Assembly: GCA_036321625.1 (NCBI GenBank)
Contig: CP143259.1
Span: 980,001 to 1,044,000, forward strand
Direction: 5' to 3'
Length of the DNA stretch: 64,000 nt
Origin: Peptoniphilaceae bacterium AMB_02
Lineage (GTDB): Bacteria > Bacillota > Clostridia > Tissierellales > Peptoniphilaceae
Shown: piece by piece, positions 34,071-44,048 of the stretch
Layout: each line of letters starts with the position of its first letter
How positions within the stretch are numbered: the first letter of the stretch is position 1
Position numbers and translations under genes: made by a program
The notes under the pieces: model-generated
What the model saw: only the letters and a program-made list of their open reading frames with translations
The model's database searches: none
Told to the model about the DNA's origin: nothing

Positions 34071-34409
34071 ATGATTGAGTTAACTATATTGAATTATTTA
34101 AAAATTAAATTATCACCTATTCCAGTTTATTTAGAACAGCCGACTGAAAAACCAAAGCAATATGTAATGTTTGAAAAAACAAGCAGCAGTAAAGAAAATC
34201 ATTTAAAAGCTTCAACATTTGCATTTCAATCTTATGCAGAAAGTTTATATAAAGCAGCAGAATTAAATGAAATTGTAAAAGACAAAGTAGAAGAAATGAT
34301 TGAATTAGATAAAATCAGTAAAATAAAACTTAACAGTGATTATAATTTTACTGATACAGAAACCAAAAGGTACCGATATCAAGCGGTATTTGATATTAAT
34401 CATTATTAG
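34071..34409 (+). CDS. Tail completion/terminator protein
   Basis: 112 aa. Pattern LNYLKIKLSPIPVYLEQPTEKPKQYVMFEKTSSS...YRYQAVFDINHY fits tail terminator proteins that cap the tail tube. It starts right after the preceding stop. Confidence 0.75.
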   Translation: MIELTILNYLKIKLSPIPVYLEQPTEKPKQYVMFEKTSSSKENHLKASTFAFQSYAESLYKAAELNEIVKDKVEEMIELDKISKIKLNSDYNFTDTETKRYRYQAVFDINHY

Positions 34410-34429
34410 ATTAGAAAGGAATTAAATAG

Positions 34430-34996
34430 ATGACTGATCAAAAAAATGTAACGTATGGGAAACCTAAAGTCACTGGAGCGGTGTTCACAGCTCCACTTGG
34501 AACAGCCTTGCCAACTAATGCTACAACAGAACTTGCAGAATCATATAAGGCTTTAGGCTATGTTTCTGAAGATGGCTTAGTGAATAAAAACACTCCCGAG
34601 TCAGACAAAATAAAAGCTTGGGGAGGAGATGTTGTACTAGTAACACAAACTAACAAAGAAGATGTATTTACTTTTAAGTTAATAGAAGCGACTAATGCAG
34701 AAGTATTAAAAAAAGTATATGGAATAGAAAATGTAACAGGAGATTTATCTACAAAAACCGGGCTAAAAATAACAGCAAATGCAAAAGAACTTGAAGAGCA
34801 TGTACAAGTCTTTGATATGATTTTAAAGGGTGGATTGCTTAAGAGGATTGTTATTCCAATTGCTAAAGTTGCAGAAGTAGGAGATATATCCTACTTGGAT
34901 AATGATGCTGTAGGATACGAATTAACATTACAAGCGTTGCCGGACGAAAACGGAAATACGCATTATGAATATATCCAGGACCCTAATGCAGTTTAG
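34430..34996 (+). CDS. Major tail tube protein
   Basis: 188 aa. Tail-tube pattern: GAVFTAPLGTALPTNATTEL, YVSEDGLVNKN, WGGDVV, and a beta-rich core. Hexamers build the siphovirus tube. GAAAGGA lies upstream. Confidence 0.88.
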   Translation: MTDQKNVTYGKPKVTGAVFTAPLGTALPTNATTELAESYKALGYVSEDGLVNKNTPESDKIKAWGGDVVLVTQTNKEDVFTFKLIEATNAEVLKKVYGIENVTGDLSTKTGLKITANAKELEEHVQVFDMILKGGLLKRIVIPIAKVAEVGDISYLDNDAVGYELTLQALPDENGNTHYEYIQDPNAV

Positions 34997-35005
34997 GAGT
35001 AAGTT

Positions 35006-35272
35006 ATGATAAAAGGGAAAACAAAATCCGGTTTTAAATATGAAGTAAATTCTGATAGTTTAAACGATTATGAGCTAATAGAAATAATTGCAGAAGTAGA
35101 TGTTAATCCTCTTTTGCTCCCAAAGTTAATTGTCAAACTACTGGGAGTAGAACAAAAAGACAAACTAATTGAACATATAAAAGCAAAGTCAGAAAATGGA
35201 ATAGCAACTGCTGAAGCAATGGGAAATGAAGTTGCGGAAATATTTGATAATGTGAAATTAAAAAACTCTTAG
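35006..35272 (+). CDS. Tail assembly chaperone (gpG-like)
   Basis: 88 aa read without frameshift. This is the G half of the classic G/GT chaperone pair found between tail tube and tape measure. A slippery A-AAA-AAC lies two codons before the stop and allows fusion to the next frame. Confidence 0.85.
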   Translation: MIKGKTKSGFKYEVNSDSLNDYELIEIIAEVDVNPLLLPKLIVKLLGVEQKDKLIEHIKAKSENGIATAEAMGNEVAEIFDNVKLKNS

Positions 35273-35640
35273 TCCTCGCTCATATTTTAAACAATCACGA
35301 AGATATCTTTATCTGCGATATGGCAGAAACTTACAATATTTACGATTATAAGAAGCTACCAGCGTTAAAGGTGGCTTCTTTTTGTGTAGGTCTAAGAGAT
35401 GATTCAAGAGTTAAGATGAAGCTTGCAAATACTAAATTAACAATAGAGCAATCTCTTTTAATGTCTATATTTGACCAACTGAACATTTTAATCTGGTCAA
35501 AAACTAAAGATGGGAGCAAGGGTAGGAATGCTCCAAAGTCTCTAATTATGTCATTTAAAGATTCTGATAATGACGAAATTAAGTATCTTACGAGCGAGGA
35601 CTTTATGAAAGCAAGAAATAAATTACTAAGAAAGGACTGA
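35006..35640 (+). CDS. Tail assembly chaperone GT fusion (-1 frameshift product)
   Basis: A -1 slip on A AAA AAC (35260-35266) in the LKN codons moves the ribosome into the frame reading LLVLAHILNNHEDIFICDMAETYNIYDYKKLPAL, which continues to 35640. The joined residues read as one domain. The T part alone would start at 35320 with no ribosome-binding site. G/GT frameshifting is conserved in long-tailed phages; the rate is unknown. Confidence 0.82.
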
Positions 35641-35644
35641 TTAG

Positions 35645-37708
35645 ATGGCAACGGAAATTGGTAAAGCCTATGTGCAAATAATTCCATCTGCAAAAGGAAT
35701 AAAAGGTTCTGTATCTAAAATATTAGATCCTGAAGCTAAAAGTGCAGGTCAGTCCGGAGGTACTGGACTAGGCTCTAGCTTAGTTGGAACTGTTAAAAAA
35801 GTAATTGTAGCAGCTGGAATTGGTAAAGCGTTAATGACATCGCTTAATGAGGGAGCTAATTTACAACAATCACTCGGTGGAATTGAGACCTTATTCAAAG
35901 ATTCAGCAGATACAGTCAAGAAGCATGCTGAAGAAGCCTACAAGACAACAGGCATTTCAGCTAATGCATACATGGAAAATGTAACTGGTTTCAGTGCTAG
36001 TTTGCTCCAATCACTTGGAGGGGATACTGCCAAGGCAGCTAAGATATCTAACATGGCTATGATAGACATGGCGGATAACTCCAACAAAATGGGCTCATCA
36101 ATGGAGTCAATACAGGTTGCATACCAGGGTTTTGCAAAGCAAAATTATACAATGCTTGACAACCTAAAGTTAGGATATGGTGGAACTAAATCCGAGATGG
36201 AAAGACTCTTGGCTGATGCAACAAAGCTAACTGGAGTAAAATATGATATTAATAATCTATCAGATGTCTATGAAGCAATTCATGCAGTACAAACAGAATT
36301 AGGAATAACAGGAACAACAGCACTTGAAGCAGAAGAAACATTCACTGGATCATTTAACGCAATGAAAGCAGCAGTATCAAATGTACTTGGCGCTTTGTCC
36401 CTGGGTGAAGGTTTAAGACCAGCATTAGAAGGTTTAGCTGATACAGTTATAAATTTCTTTTTCGATAACTTGATACCAATGATTGGAACAATACTGATGT
36501 CACTTCCGGAGGCTATTTTTGTATTTGCAGAGGCTATAATTCCAAGACTTGTTGAAGTTGGCAAGAATATTCTAGACGGTCTTGGGATTGGAGTCGGTGA
36601 GGGGTTTTCAGAGATGGTAAGTACAATCTCTGAATCAATCAATGCCTTGGTAGAATTTATTACTCCATTAATGTCAGGTTTTATAACTGGACTTGTTAGT
36701 ACAGTTCAACAGTATTTGCCACAGATTAAAGAAATATTTAATAATACATTTGAATTGATTAAAACAATAGTTAAAGCAGTAACAGACTTTATAATGAATA
36801 CGTGGTCCCAACATGGCGAAGCTATAACCAATAGGATAAAAGCTATTTGGGAAGGTATTAAGACAATAATTGACGGATCAATAAAAATGATCCAAGGTAT
36901 CGTTAAAACCATTACAGCATTAATTAAAGGTGATTGGCAAGGTGCGTGGGAAGGAATTAAACAAATTGCATCGGGTGCTTGGGAACAGATTAAAGGAATT
37001 GTCAAAGTAGCGATTAATATTGTTAAAGGTGTCATAGACGGTGGAATGGCACTAATAAAAGGTGTTGTGGAAAGTGTCTGGAATGCAATAAAAGGTGTTA
37101 CCTCTGCTGCCTGGGAAGATATGAAGTCTAAAGTATCAAGCATTGTTGATGGTATTAAATCTAAAGTATCTTCAGTCTTTGAAGGCTTAAAAGGTACAGT
37201 AACAAATATTTGGAATTCTATAAAAACAGCAATCACTAGACCGATTGAAGCAGCTAGAGATGCTGTTAAAGCTGCCATTGATAAAATTAAAAGCTTCTTT
37301 AACTTTAGTTGGAGTTTACCACCTTTAAAATTGCCAAGAATAAGTATATCAGGAAGATTCAGCTTAAATCCGCCAAGTGTTCCAAGCTTTGGTATATCTT
37401 GGTATAAAGAGGGTGGTATCTTCGATACCGCAAGCATCATAGGAGTTGGAGAAGCAGGTGAAGAGGCAGTCCTACCTACACACAAGCTTGATAAGTTTTT
37501 AAATGAAGCAGTGAGAAGAGTCCAGTGTGGAGATATGGGGATGACAGTAACCCTTGATTATATTGTCAACCTATTAGAAAAGATACTATCTAAAAACAGC
37601 AATGTATATATTGATAAGTACAAGCTTATTGGTGAAATCCTGGACGAGGTAGACGCTAGGCTTGCAGATAAGCAAGATATTAACGACCTCGCATTTGGAG
37701 GTGTTTAA
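35645..37708 (+). CDS. Tail tape measure protein
   Basis: 687 aa. The N-terminal TMP core is visible (ANLQQSLGGIETLFKDSADTVKKHAEEAYKTTGISANAYMENVTGFSASL). Hydrophobic segments follow (about 260-350), then W-rich amphipathic repeats (WEGIKTIIDG, WEGIKQIASG, WNAIKGVTSAAW) and a C-terminal part. By the usual 0.15 nm per residue rule the tail would be about 100 nm. Confidence 0.93.
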   Translation: MATEIGKAYVQIIPSAKGIKGSVSKILDPEAKSAGQSGGTGLGSSLVGTVKKVIVAAGIGKALMTSLNEGANLQQSLGGIETLFKDSADTVKKHAEEAYKTTGISANAYMENVTGFSASLLQSLGGDTAKAAKISNMAMIDMADNSNKMGSSMESIQVAYQGFAKQNYTMLDNLKLGYGGTKSEMERLLADATKLTGVKYDINNLSDVYEAIHAVQTELGITGTTALEAEETFTGSFNAMKAAVSNVLGALSLGEGLRPALEGLADTVINFFFDNLIPMIGTILMSLPEAIFVFAEAIIPRLVEVGKNILDGLGIGVGEGFSEMVSTISESINALVEFITPLMSGFITGLVSTVQQYLPQIKEIFNNTFELIKTIVKAVTDFIMNTWSQHGEAITNRIKAIWEGIKTIIDGSIKMIQGIVKTITALIKGDWQGAWEGIKQIASGAWEQIKGIVKVAINIVKGVIDGGMALIKGVVESVWNAIKGVTSAAWEDMKSKVSSIVDGIKSKVSSVFEGLKGTVTNIWNSIKTAITRPIEAARDAVKAAIDKIKSFFNFSWSLPPLKLPRISISGRFSLNPPSVPSFGISWYKEGGIFDTASIIGVGEAGEEAVLPTHKLDKFLNEAVRRVQCGDMGMTVTLDYIVNLLEKILSKNSNVYIDKYKLIGEILDEVDARLADKQDINDLAFGGV

Positions 37709-38400
37709 TGGTAACTATAGAATATAACGGAATAACAAATAAAAAATTTAATTTAATTGTTACTGAGTTTGAACAAAGAAAAAGAGCAGAAGAACATATC
37801 ATAGAATATGAAGTTGAAGGAAGATCTGGAAGTATTGTTGATAGGTTAGGAACATATAAGAGTTATACCAGGTCATTCCAATTCGTGAACTACAAAAAAG
37901 ATAACTATCAGAAAATTCATAAATGGCTGTCCGGTTCTGGAATTCTTAGAACTAGTGAAGATGAAAATGGATTTTTCTATGCAGATGTTATTAATGTTAT
38001 TGATAGGGATTATGTTGGCCAATATAACGGGACTACAAATTTAATTAATGTAGCATTTAAAGTAGAGCCTTTTTTCTATTTTAATAAAGGACAATACATT
38101 TTAGAAGCTTTAGGCACTAAAAAATTAAATAATATTGGTTCTATTTATTCTGAACCAGTAATTAAAGTATTTGGCAATGGCACAGGCGAAATATCGATAA
38201 ATGACAAGGTTTTGAGACTTACTAATATTAATGGATACCTAACAATAGACAGTCGACTACAAATCGCACATAAAGATAAGTTGCCAGCAGGAAGAAATAT
38301 GGTAGGTGATTTTCCGGTCTTTAAAGAAGGAGAAAACATAATATCGTTTAATGGCGGAATCAGTAAATTAGAAATACAACCAAATTGGAGGGAGTTGTAA
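37708..38400 (+). CDS. Distal tail protein (Dit-like)
   Basis: 230 aa. The N-terminal belt domain pattern (EYEVEGRSGSIVDRLGTYKSYTRSFQFVNY, then IHKWLSGSGILRTSEDENGFFYADV) and a C-terminal jelly-roll-like part are typical of Dit, the hub at the tail tip. Overlaps tape measure by 1 bp. Confidence 0.85.
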   Translation: MVTIEYNGITNKKFNLIVTEFEQRKRAEEHIIEYEVEGRSGSIVDRLGTYKSYTRSFQFVNYKKDNYQKIHKWLSGSGILRTSEDENGFFYADVINVIDRDYVGQYNGTTNLINVAFKVEPFFYFNKGQYILEALGTKKLNNIGSIYSEPVIKVFGNGTGEISINDKVLRLTNINGYLTIDSRLQIAHKDKLPAGRNMVGDFPVFKEGENIISFNGGISKLEIQPNWREL

Positions 38401-40406
38401 TGATTAGATTATTTAATAAATCAGAAACTGATTTTAATCACAATGAACATATCCTCCAACCTTTGAAATGTGAAGTTATCGAAGAGGAAAACGGTCAATT
38501 TGAACTAGAGTTTGAATCATTACTAAATAATAAAATTGAAGTTGGTAGTATTATAAAGGCACCGACACCACGCGGTGAACAGCTTTTTAGGGTTTATAAA
38601 CCTACTCATACATTAACAAAAACATCAGTAAGAGCAAGACATATATTTTATGACTTGCTCTCTAATTTTTTAGAAGACAGTAGACCTACTGCAACTAACG
38701 GGAGTGGAGCATTAGCAAGCATATTAGATGGAACGCTTTATCCACATAGATTTACTGGATTTTCAATACTAAGTAATATAGCTACTGCATATTATGTTAG
38801 AAAAAATCCAGTTCAAGCAATTTTAGGTCAAGACAATTCGCTGATTAATAGATGGGGTGGATACATTAAACGTGATAACTTTAATATCCGTCACATTGTT
38901 AATGGTAGGAATTATGGTTACGAAATCAGATATGGGAAAAATCTACAAGGGATAAGACAAGAAATAGATGACAGTAAAGTTGTCACGAAAATAATGCCAA
39001 CCTGGGTAGTGGACAATGTGGTGCAAATGCTACCTGAAAAGTATATTGATAGTCCTCTTATAGAAAGTTATCCTTACCCTAAAGTCGGAGAAATTAGAAT
39101 AGATGTTCCCGAAAGTATAACAAATAAAACAGAATATGTAAGGCAAGAAGCACAAAAATATTTCACAGATTATAAGATAGATAAACCACTAATTAATTAC
39201 AAAATAGATTTTATAAGTTTAAGAAAGATATCAGAGTATAAAGATTATGTGTGGCTAGAGGAACTAGATCTCTATGATGAGGTTAACGTCATTGTTCCTA
39301 AAATGAACTTAGATCTAAAAGCTAATGTAATTAGTTATTCTTATGATTGCATTTCTGAAAGATTTAATAAAATTGAAATTGGAAACTTCACGAATTCTCT
39401 TGCAAAAAACACTTCGACACTAATCAAAGAAATAGATAATAAAATTGATGTAAAAGCGAGCGAGCTTGAAGCTAAGCAAAAAGAAGCCACGGATAAAATA
39501 TCAGGAGTCACGGGCGGAAATATTGTGATAAGAAGTACAGCAGATGGCAAGCCCTTTGAGATTTTAGCCATGGACACAGCAGATATGGCAACAGCAAAAG
39601 AGGTTGTAAGGATCAACAAGAATGGAATAGGTTTTAGCCACAATGGAATATTGGGTCATTACAGCGTAGGAATTACGATAGATGGGCATATTGTAGCAGA
39701 TTTTGTCGATGTTGGTACAATGACAGCTAACATTCTAAAATCAGGTATTCTTGCAGATTTAAAAGGTAAGTTTTTTATGAATATGGAAACTGGTGCTTTA
39801 AATCTTGGGAATAAGATCACTTATAACCCAGATACAAATGAATTTAAAATCGATGGTGCTCTCTTAGTTGAAATGATCAGAGGAACTTATTTAAAACTTA
39901 GTGGTAAAAACATTTCACTTGATGGCGACACTCAAGTACTTGGTTCTTTCTCTGTTCCAGGTTCATCCCTTTTTGGAACTGTGGATGCTGAAACTATAAA
40001 CGTAAAAAATATGAATGCTTCAAATTTAAATAGAGGTACTGTCGGTACAAGCGTTAATAATTTAAGTGGTCATATGAGCAATACAAGTTATAGTGCAAGT
40101 ATGTCAGGATCAAGTACAGGATTTAACGCAAATAGTTCAGATGTTGAGTTCGTATATGGTTCAGCACCAAGGCTGGTTGTTAAAGGTCGTATTGATGCAA
40201 ATCCGCCGAATGGGCATCATACCTTTGAGCTTAATGGTATGAGCTTGAGCAATGTGTATGGAAGTTGTTCTATCAAACCCGCTGGCGGAGCTGTTACAAA
40301 CTGTGAGGGTGGTGGAGCTTGGAAATTCCCAGGAGTTTTCACAAGCAGACTGCAACTAAATAGTAAAGAAGTTTATGTTGACGGAAATGGATTTTTGAAA
40401 GTTTAA
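38400..40406 (+). CDS. Tail-associated tip protein (Tal / minor structural protein)
   Basis: 668 aa. The N-terminal 370 residues follow the gp27/Tal fold (CEVIEEENGQFELEFES, LFRVYKPTHTLTKTSVRARHIFYDLLSNFLED). A long fibre-like beta C-terminus follows. Start set at the ATG at 38400 overlapping the Dit stop (TAATG), with GGAGGGA upstream. No catalytic motif of a peptidoglycan hydrolase was recognised. Confidence 0.82.
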   Translation: MIRLFNKSETDFNHNEHILQPLKCEVIEEENGQFELEFESLLNNKIEVGSIIKAPTPRGEQLFRVYKPTHTLTKTSVRARHIFYDLLSNFLEDSRPTATNGSGALASILDGTLYPHRFTGFSILSNIATAYYVRKNPVQAILGQDNSLINRWGGYIKRDNFNIRHIVNGRNYGYEIRYGKNLQGIRQEIDDSKVVTKIMPTWVVDNVVQMLPEKYIDSPLIESYPYPKVGEIRIDVPESITNKTEYVRQEAQKYFTDYKIDKPLINYKIDFISLRKISEYKDYVWLEELDLYDEVNVIVPKMNLDLKANVISYSYDCISERFNKIEIGNFTNSLAKNTSTLIKEIDNKIDVKASELEAKQKEATDKISGVTGGNIVIRSTADGKPFEILAMDTADMATAKEVVRINKNGIGFSHNGILGHYSVGITIDGHIVADFVDVGTMTANILKSGILADLKGKFFMNMETGALNLGNKITYNPDTNEFKIDGALLVEMIRGTYLKLSGKNISLDGDTQVLGSFSVPGSSLFGTVDAETINVKNMNASNLNRGTVGTSVNNLSGHMSNTSYSASMSGSSTGFNANSSDVEFVYGSAPRLVVKGRIDANPPNGHHTFELNGMSLSNVYGSCSIKPAGGAVTNCEGGGAWKFPGVFTSRLQLNSKEVYVDGNGFLKV

Positions 40407-40416
40407 GAGGTGAAAT

Positions 40417-41247
40417 ATGAGATTTGAAATTGTTGGTAAAAACTTAACGTTCGAAGAAGGTAAAATCGGAGAAGTGCAAAAGGTAAAGAGCTTAATGTTA
40501 CAAACACAAACCTTGTCTCCGCCTTATGACGTGGTTCGAGGTGAGTTTTTGGTTGAGGGTGCAGAGTTAGAGGGATACATTAATGAGGGATTAACTTATG
40601 AAGAAATTGCCGAGTTAAAATTAAAAGCATTGCTAGAAATAGACGTTACTCCCTTAGATGCTCACCAATTTGCAAATATTGAAAAGCAGGCAATAAATGC
40701 AATTTCAGAAGTGAGAAATGCAAGAGAAGACGTTGATGTAGCGAAAGCAGAAATTAAGCAAGAAACAAAAAACTTAGTCACTCTTGCAAAAGCGGAGATT
40801 GAAGAAGCGGCAAAGAGTACGATTCTAGAAGAAACTGAAAAAGTAAGAAAGCAATTAAGAAATCTTGTCAAGATTGTTGATATTCCAACTGATAAGCTAA
40901 ATGACTTAATTGAAATATATGACAAATGGGAAGAATCAGAAAATGTTGAAGTTGGTGAGATTAGACATTATGAGGGGAAGCTGTATGAAGTAATTCAAGC
41001 CCATACAACACAATCAGACTGGACGCCGAACGCAACTCCTGCACTTTGGAAAGAAATTGCTCCGGAAGTGACAGAGGACGGAGAGGAAATAATACCCGAG
41101 TTCGTGCAACCTACTGGGGCGCATGACGCATACAAATTAGGTGACAAAGTTATATTTGATGGCAAGGTTTACAAAAGTAAAATTGACAATAACGCCTACA
41201 GTCCGTCAGCATATTCAGCCGGTTGGGAAAGGGTGATTGAACAATGA
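40417..41247 (+). CDS. Tail protein with CBM5/12-like carbohydrate-binding modules
   Basis: 276 aa. The middle is a coiled coil (about 85-165). The C-terminus has two chitin-binding-like modules: residues about 185-220 (YEGKLYEVIQAHTTQSDWTP...LWKEI) and about 240-275 (YKLGDKVIFDGKVYKSKIDNN...GWERV). These probably help contact cell-surface sugars. Confidence 0.8.
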   Translation: MRFEIVGKNLTFEEGKIGEVQKVKSLMLQTQTLSPPYDVVRGEFLVEGAELEGYINEGLTYEEIAELKLKALLEIDVTPLDAHQFANIEKQAINAISEVRNAREDVDVAKAEIKQETKNLVTLAKAEIEEAAKSTILEETEKVRKQLRNLVKIVDIPTDKLNDLIEIYDKWEESENVEVGEIRHYEGKLYEVIQAHTTQSDWTPNATPALWKEIAPEVTEDGEEIIPEFVQPTGAHDAYKLGDKVIFDGKVYKSKIDNNAYSPSAYSAGWERVIEQ

Positions 41248-42917
41248 GTCTATCACACGTAGGAATTAAAGATATCACAATCAACTTCGATGAACACGAA
41301 CTTGAAGATTTGGTTATCGTACAGGGGGACACAGGAACAAGGGGATTTAGGGTTACTTTGACCAACAACATGGGAGAAATAATCCCAGCGAGTACGAGTT
41401 ATGAGCTTAGATTGATTGGAGTTAACTCTAACTATCCCGATAAATCGTATTATACAGTCGCAGAAATTGAAGATGACAAATACCTTGCGCGAATAAGTTC
41501 AGATATGGCTAGTGCGAAAGGGATTCTAAGCATACAACTTGCATTGTACGAAGGAAGTACAAGGCTTATCCATACTCGAATTTGGGACTTGCAAGTTAAT
41601 AAAGCACTTTCACAAGGTGGAGAAGTTGGTAAGGACTTGGTTGTAGACTTTACTTTACTTTCAGAGGCAATTGCGCGAACAGAAATGCTTGAAGGGGAAT
41701 ACAACGCGAGTCTTGCGCAACAGGAAGTCATTAAAAGCGATATCGACACTAAGCACGGCGAAGTAACAACAATGCACACCGAACTACAAACCACTCTCGA
41801 CAAAGAATTAGAGCGACAATCCGCCGAAACAGCAAGAGCAACAGCAGAGGAAGCAAGAGACACAGCCGAGACTGCACGAAAAGAAGCAGAGACGGACAGA
41901 CAAGGCAAGGAAGCTGCAAGACAGTCGACTGAGGCTGGTAGAGTTAGTGCAGAAAATACAAGGCTGACAAACGAAGATGCAAGGATCGATGCTGAAAATG
42001 CAAGGATCGATGCTGAAAATGCAAGGAATACCGCAGAAAATTTAAGGGCAACAGAAGAGACTAAAAGGAGAAATAATGAAGTATCTAGACAAGATGCTGA
42101 AGTAATTCGAGAGCAGAACGAAGAAACAAGGGTGACAACGCAATCCCAGAGAGATAGTATATGGCAATCTTGGCAAGGCTTAATCGAGGAACAGACTTTA
42201 CCGCCAGCGACAGATATGGTTGCGGGAGTTTTAAAGATTGATAAAGCAGGGCAAGATACGGCAACTTCAACAGACACGTTTAATGCATTAAAAAATTTGG
42301 TTCAAAATGGACAGATTCCTAAAAACGCTATTAAGTTTAATTTAAACGAGGATTTAAACAATTATATTGAGGTTGGGTTTTATTATACCGACATATCGGT
42401 AGTTGCAAACAGCTTAGCAAACAAGCCTACAGATATTGCGTTTGGGATGACAGTTCTTAAAACAGCGGGCATTGTTCAGATTGCATATGAATACTCACAA
42501 AATCCAGAAAAACGAAATAAAATGTTTATCCGAGCATATTATAATCACTCAAACAAATGGAACGATTGGTGGGAAGTTGCAAGTCTACAAGAAGTGCAAA
42601 ACTTATTAAACAATAAAGTTGACAAAGCATCGGGAATGGGATTATCCCAAAATTCATACACCACGGTCGAAAAACAAAAGCTTTCTGGGATTGCGTCAAG
42701 TGCGAATAATTACACACATCCAGCCAGTCATGACGCTAGTATAATAACCGAAAGCACAACAAGAAGATTCGTATCTGACACAGAAAAAAACACATGGAAT
42801 GCAAAAATTGGAAGTCACGGGAGTATTGTAATTGAGAGAATCGCTGTAATCCAAGCGGGTGAGAGTACGGCGGAGATACCAAATAATACACTTATATTGG
42901 AGTTGGAGGTGGAGTAA
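41244..42917 (+). CDS. BppU-like baseplate upper protein / receptor-binding fibre
   Basis: 557 aa. The N-terminal domain (about 1-145) resembles BppU (DLVIVQGDTGTRGFRVTL...). A long charged coiled coil follows (about 165-330), with ETARATAEEARDTAETARKEAE-like heptads and a 21-bp tandem DNA repeat coding DAENARI. The C-terminal part is a pyocin-knob-like receptor-binding region (GFYYTDISV...WNDWWEVAS). It overlaps the previous gene by 4 bp. Confidence 0.82.
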   Translation: MSLSHVGIKDITINFDEHELEDLVIVQGDTGTRGFRVTLTNNMGEIIPASTSYELRLIGVNSNYPDKSYYTVAEIEDDKYLARISSDMASAKGILSIQLALYEGSTRLIHTRIWDLQVNKALSQGGEVGKDLVVDFTLLSEAIARTEMLEGEYNASLAQQEVIKSDIDTKHGEVTTMHTELQTTLDKELERQSAETARATAEEARDTAETARKEAETDRQGKEAARQSTEAGRVSAENTRLTNEDARIDAENARIDAENARNTAENLRATEETKRRNNEVSRQDAEVIREQNEETRVTTQSQRDSIWQSWQGLIEEQTLPPATDMVAGVLKIDKAGQDTATSTDTFNALKNLVQNGQIPKNAIKFNLNEDLNNYIEVGFYYTDISVVANSLANKPTDIAFGMTVLKTAGIVQIAYEYSQNPEKRNKMFIRAYYNHSNKWNDWWEVASLQEVQNLLNNKVDKASGMGLSQNSYTTVEKQKLSGIASSANNYTHPASHDASIITESTTRRFVSDTEKNTWNAKIGSHGSIVIERIAVIQAGESTAEIPNNTLILELEVE

Positions 42918-43405
42918 TGGCTAAGTATTACTATGAGAAGTGGACAATAAAGTGGAAAGATCCGATTACAGGTAGAATACTTGTGCCTAAATCAAGTTCA
43001 CGTGTGGTATGGTTTGACTTTACGGAAAAACACCATACTTTACAAGCTCAAGCAGGCGATGTAGTTAAAGCTAGATATAACAACACATATATATATGTAT
43101 ACGTTGTAGAAGTGTTATCTACAGATTTAAACGTAAGATTCCGAAACATGTCGGATTTACCAATACTTGACAGATTTGTGAAATTAGAACTAATTGAAAC
43201 TATAATCGCAGATGAAAGCGAATATCCCGAAGCATCAGTCGTTGAAGGAATGTATTTGCTTATTCGAGGCGAAAAAGCCTTTCCAACGCTTAAAATAAAC
43301 GGCTTAAACGTGGCGAGTGCAAGGCTTAAGCTAACATACGGAGATTTAAACATAGGAAATGTTTATTATAAGGACTTAAATGGAGAGGTAAAAAATCTAA
43401 AGTAA
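42917..43405 (+). CDS. Hypothetical tail fibre-associated protein
   Basis: 162 aa, beta-rich, MAKYYYEKWTIKWKDPITGRI... No family recognised. Its start overlaps the previous stop and it precedes the lysis genes, so a tail accessory role is likely. Confidence 0.65.
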   Translation: MAKYYYEKWTIKWKDPITGRILVPKSSSRVVWFDFTEKHHTLQAQAGDVVKARYNNTYIYVYVVEVLSTDLNVRFRNMSDLPILDRFVKLELIETIIADESEYPEASVVEGMYLLIRGEKAFPTLKINGLNVASARLKLTYGDLNIGNVYYKDLNGEVKNLK

Positions 43406-43410
43406 AGTAG

Positions 43411-43881
43411 GTGAGGGTTATAGAGTTTGCAAAAATGGCTATCGAAAATGGAGTAGTGACAACAATTGCAATTGTCTCCATTTTAATAGTTGTCAAGTCG
43501 TATTTTGATTTTTTGCCCGAGATAAAAGAATGGCGAAAAGAGAGGGTAAACGCAGAAGAACGTGAAAAAACAATGTTAGATGCAATTAAACAAAATTCAA
43601 TTGCAATGCAGAACATGACAACGACTTTAAAAGAAATTGCAATAACATTAAGAAACTTAGAAGAAGATAGAAAACTTGGAATTCAAAGCACAATCGGACT
43701 TGGCAAGATTATAGAGGTAATAATGCTGGATACCAAAGATACAAAAGAGGATGTAAAAAAAATCGATGATAAAGTTGATAGACTACACACGCAAGTCGCT
43801 AGAGCGAATGCGAAAATGGAGTTATTATTGACAAATAAAGGTGTAGATATTAACGAAATTGAAAAGAAAATTAATGAGTAA
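43411..43881 (+). CDS. Membrane-anchored coiled-coil protein, holin-like
   Basis: 156 aa with a GTG start. One N-terminal membrane segment (VTTIAIVSILIVVKSYFDFL), then a long charged coiled coil (LPEIKEWRKERVNAEEREK...). BhlA and XhlA-like lysis accessory proteins share this one-segment-plus-coil layout, but identity is uncertain. The start codon choice is weakly supported. Confidence 0.6.
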   Translation: MRVIEFAKMAIENGVVTTIAIVSILIVVKSYFDFLPEIKEWRKERVNAEEREKTMLDAIKQNSIAMQNMTTTLKEIAITLRNLEEDRKLGIQSTIGLGKIIEVIMLDTKDTKEDVKKIDDKVDRLHTQVARANAKMELLLTNKGVDINEIEKKINE

Positions 43882-43895
43882 AGGAGTTCATAAAA

Positions 43896-44048
43896 ATGAC
43901 AAATAAAAAAGAAATTACAGAAATTGGGAACATCGTAGAAGTAATTAAATTCGATAAAGAGCTATACAAAAAGAATCTAGAAGAATACGACTGGGATTCT
44001 GTAGAAAAAGAAGATGGTAAAGGAGATAATATAGATGCAAAATCTTAA
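43896..44048 (+). CDS. Small acidic phage protein (XkdX-like position)
   Basis: 50 aa (MTNKKEITEIGNIVEVIKFDKELYKKNLEEYDWDS...). AAAGGAG precedes it, and it overlaps the endolysin start. No domain recognised. Confidence 0.55.
   Translation: MTNKKEITEIGNIVEVIKFDKELYKKNLEEYDWDSVEKEDGKGDNIDAKS

Noticed and set aside
35320-35640. Independent 106-aa gene
   Set aside because: No ribosome-binding site; better explained as the second half of the frameshifted tail chaperone.
36706-37485. 259-aa minus-strand ORF
   Set aside because: Shadow of the tape measure gene.
41450-42277. 275-aa minus-strand ORF
   Set aside because: Ser/Ala-rich shadow of the coiled-coil fibre gene with no start signal.
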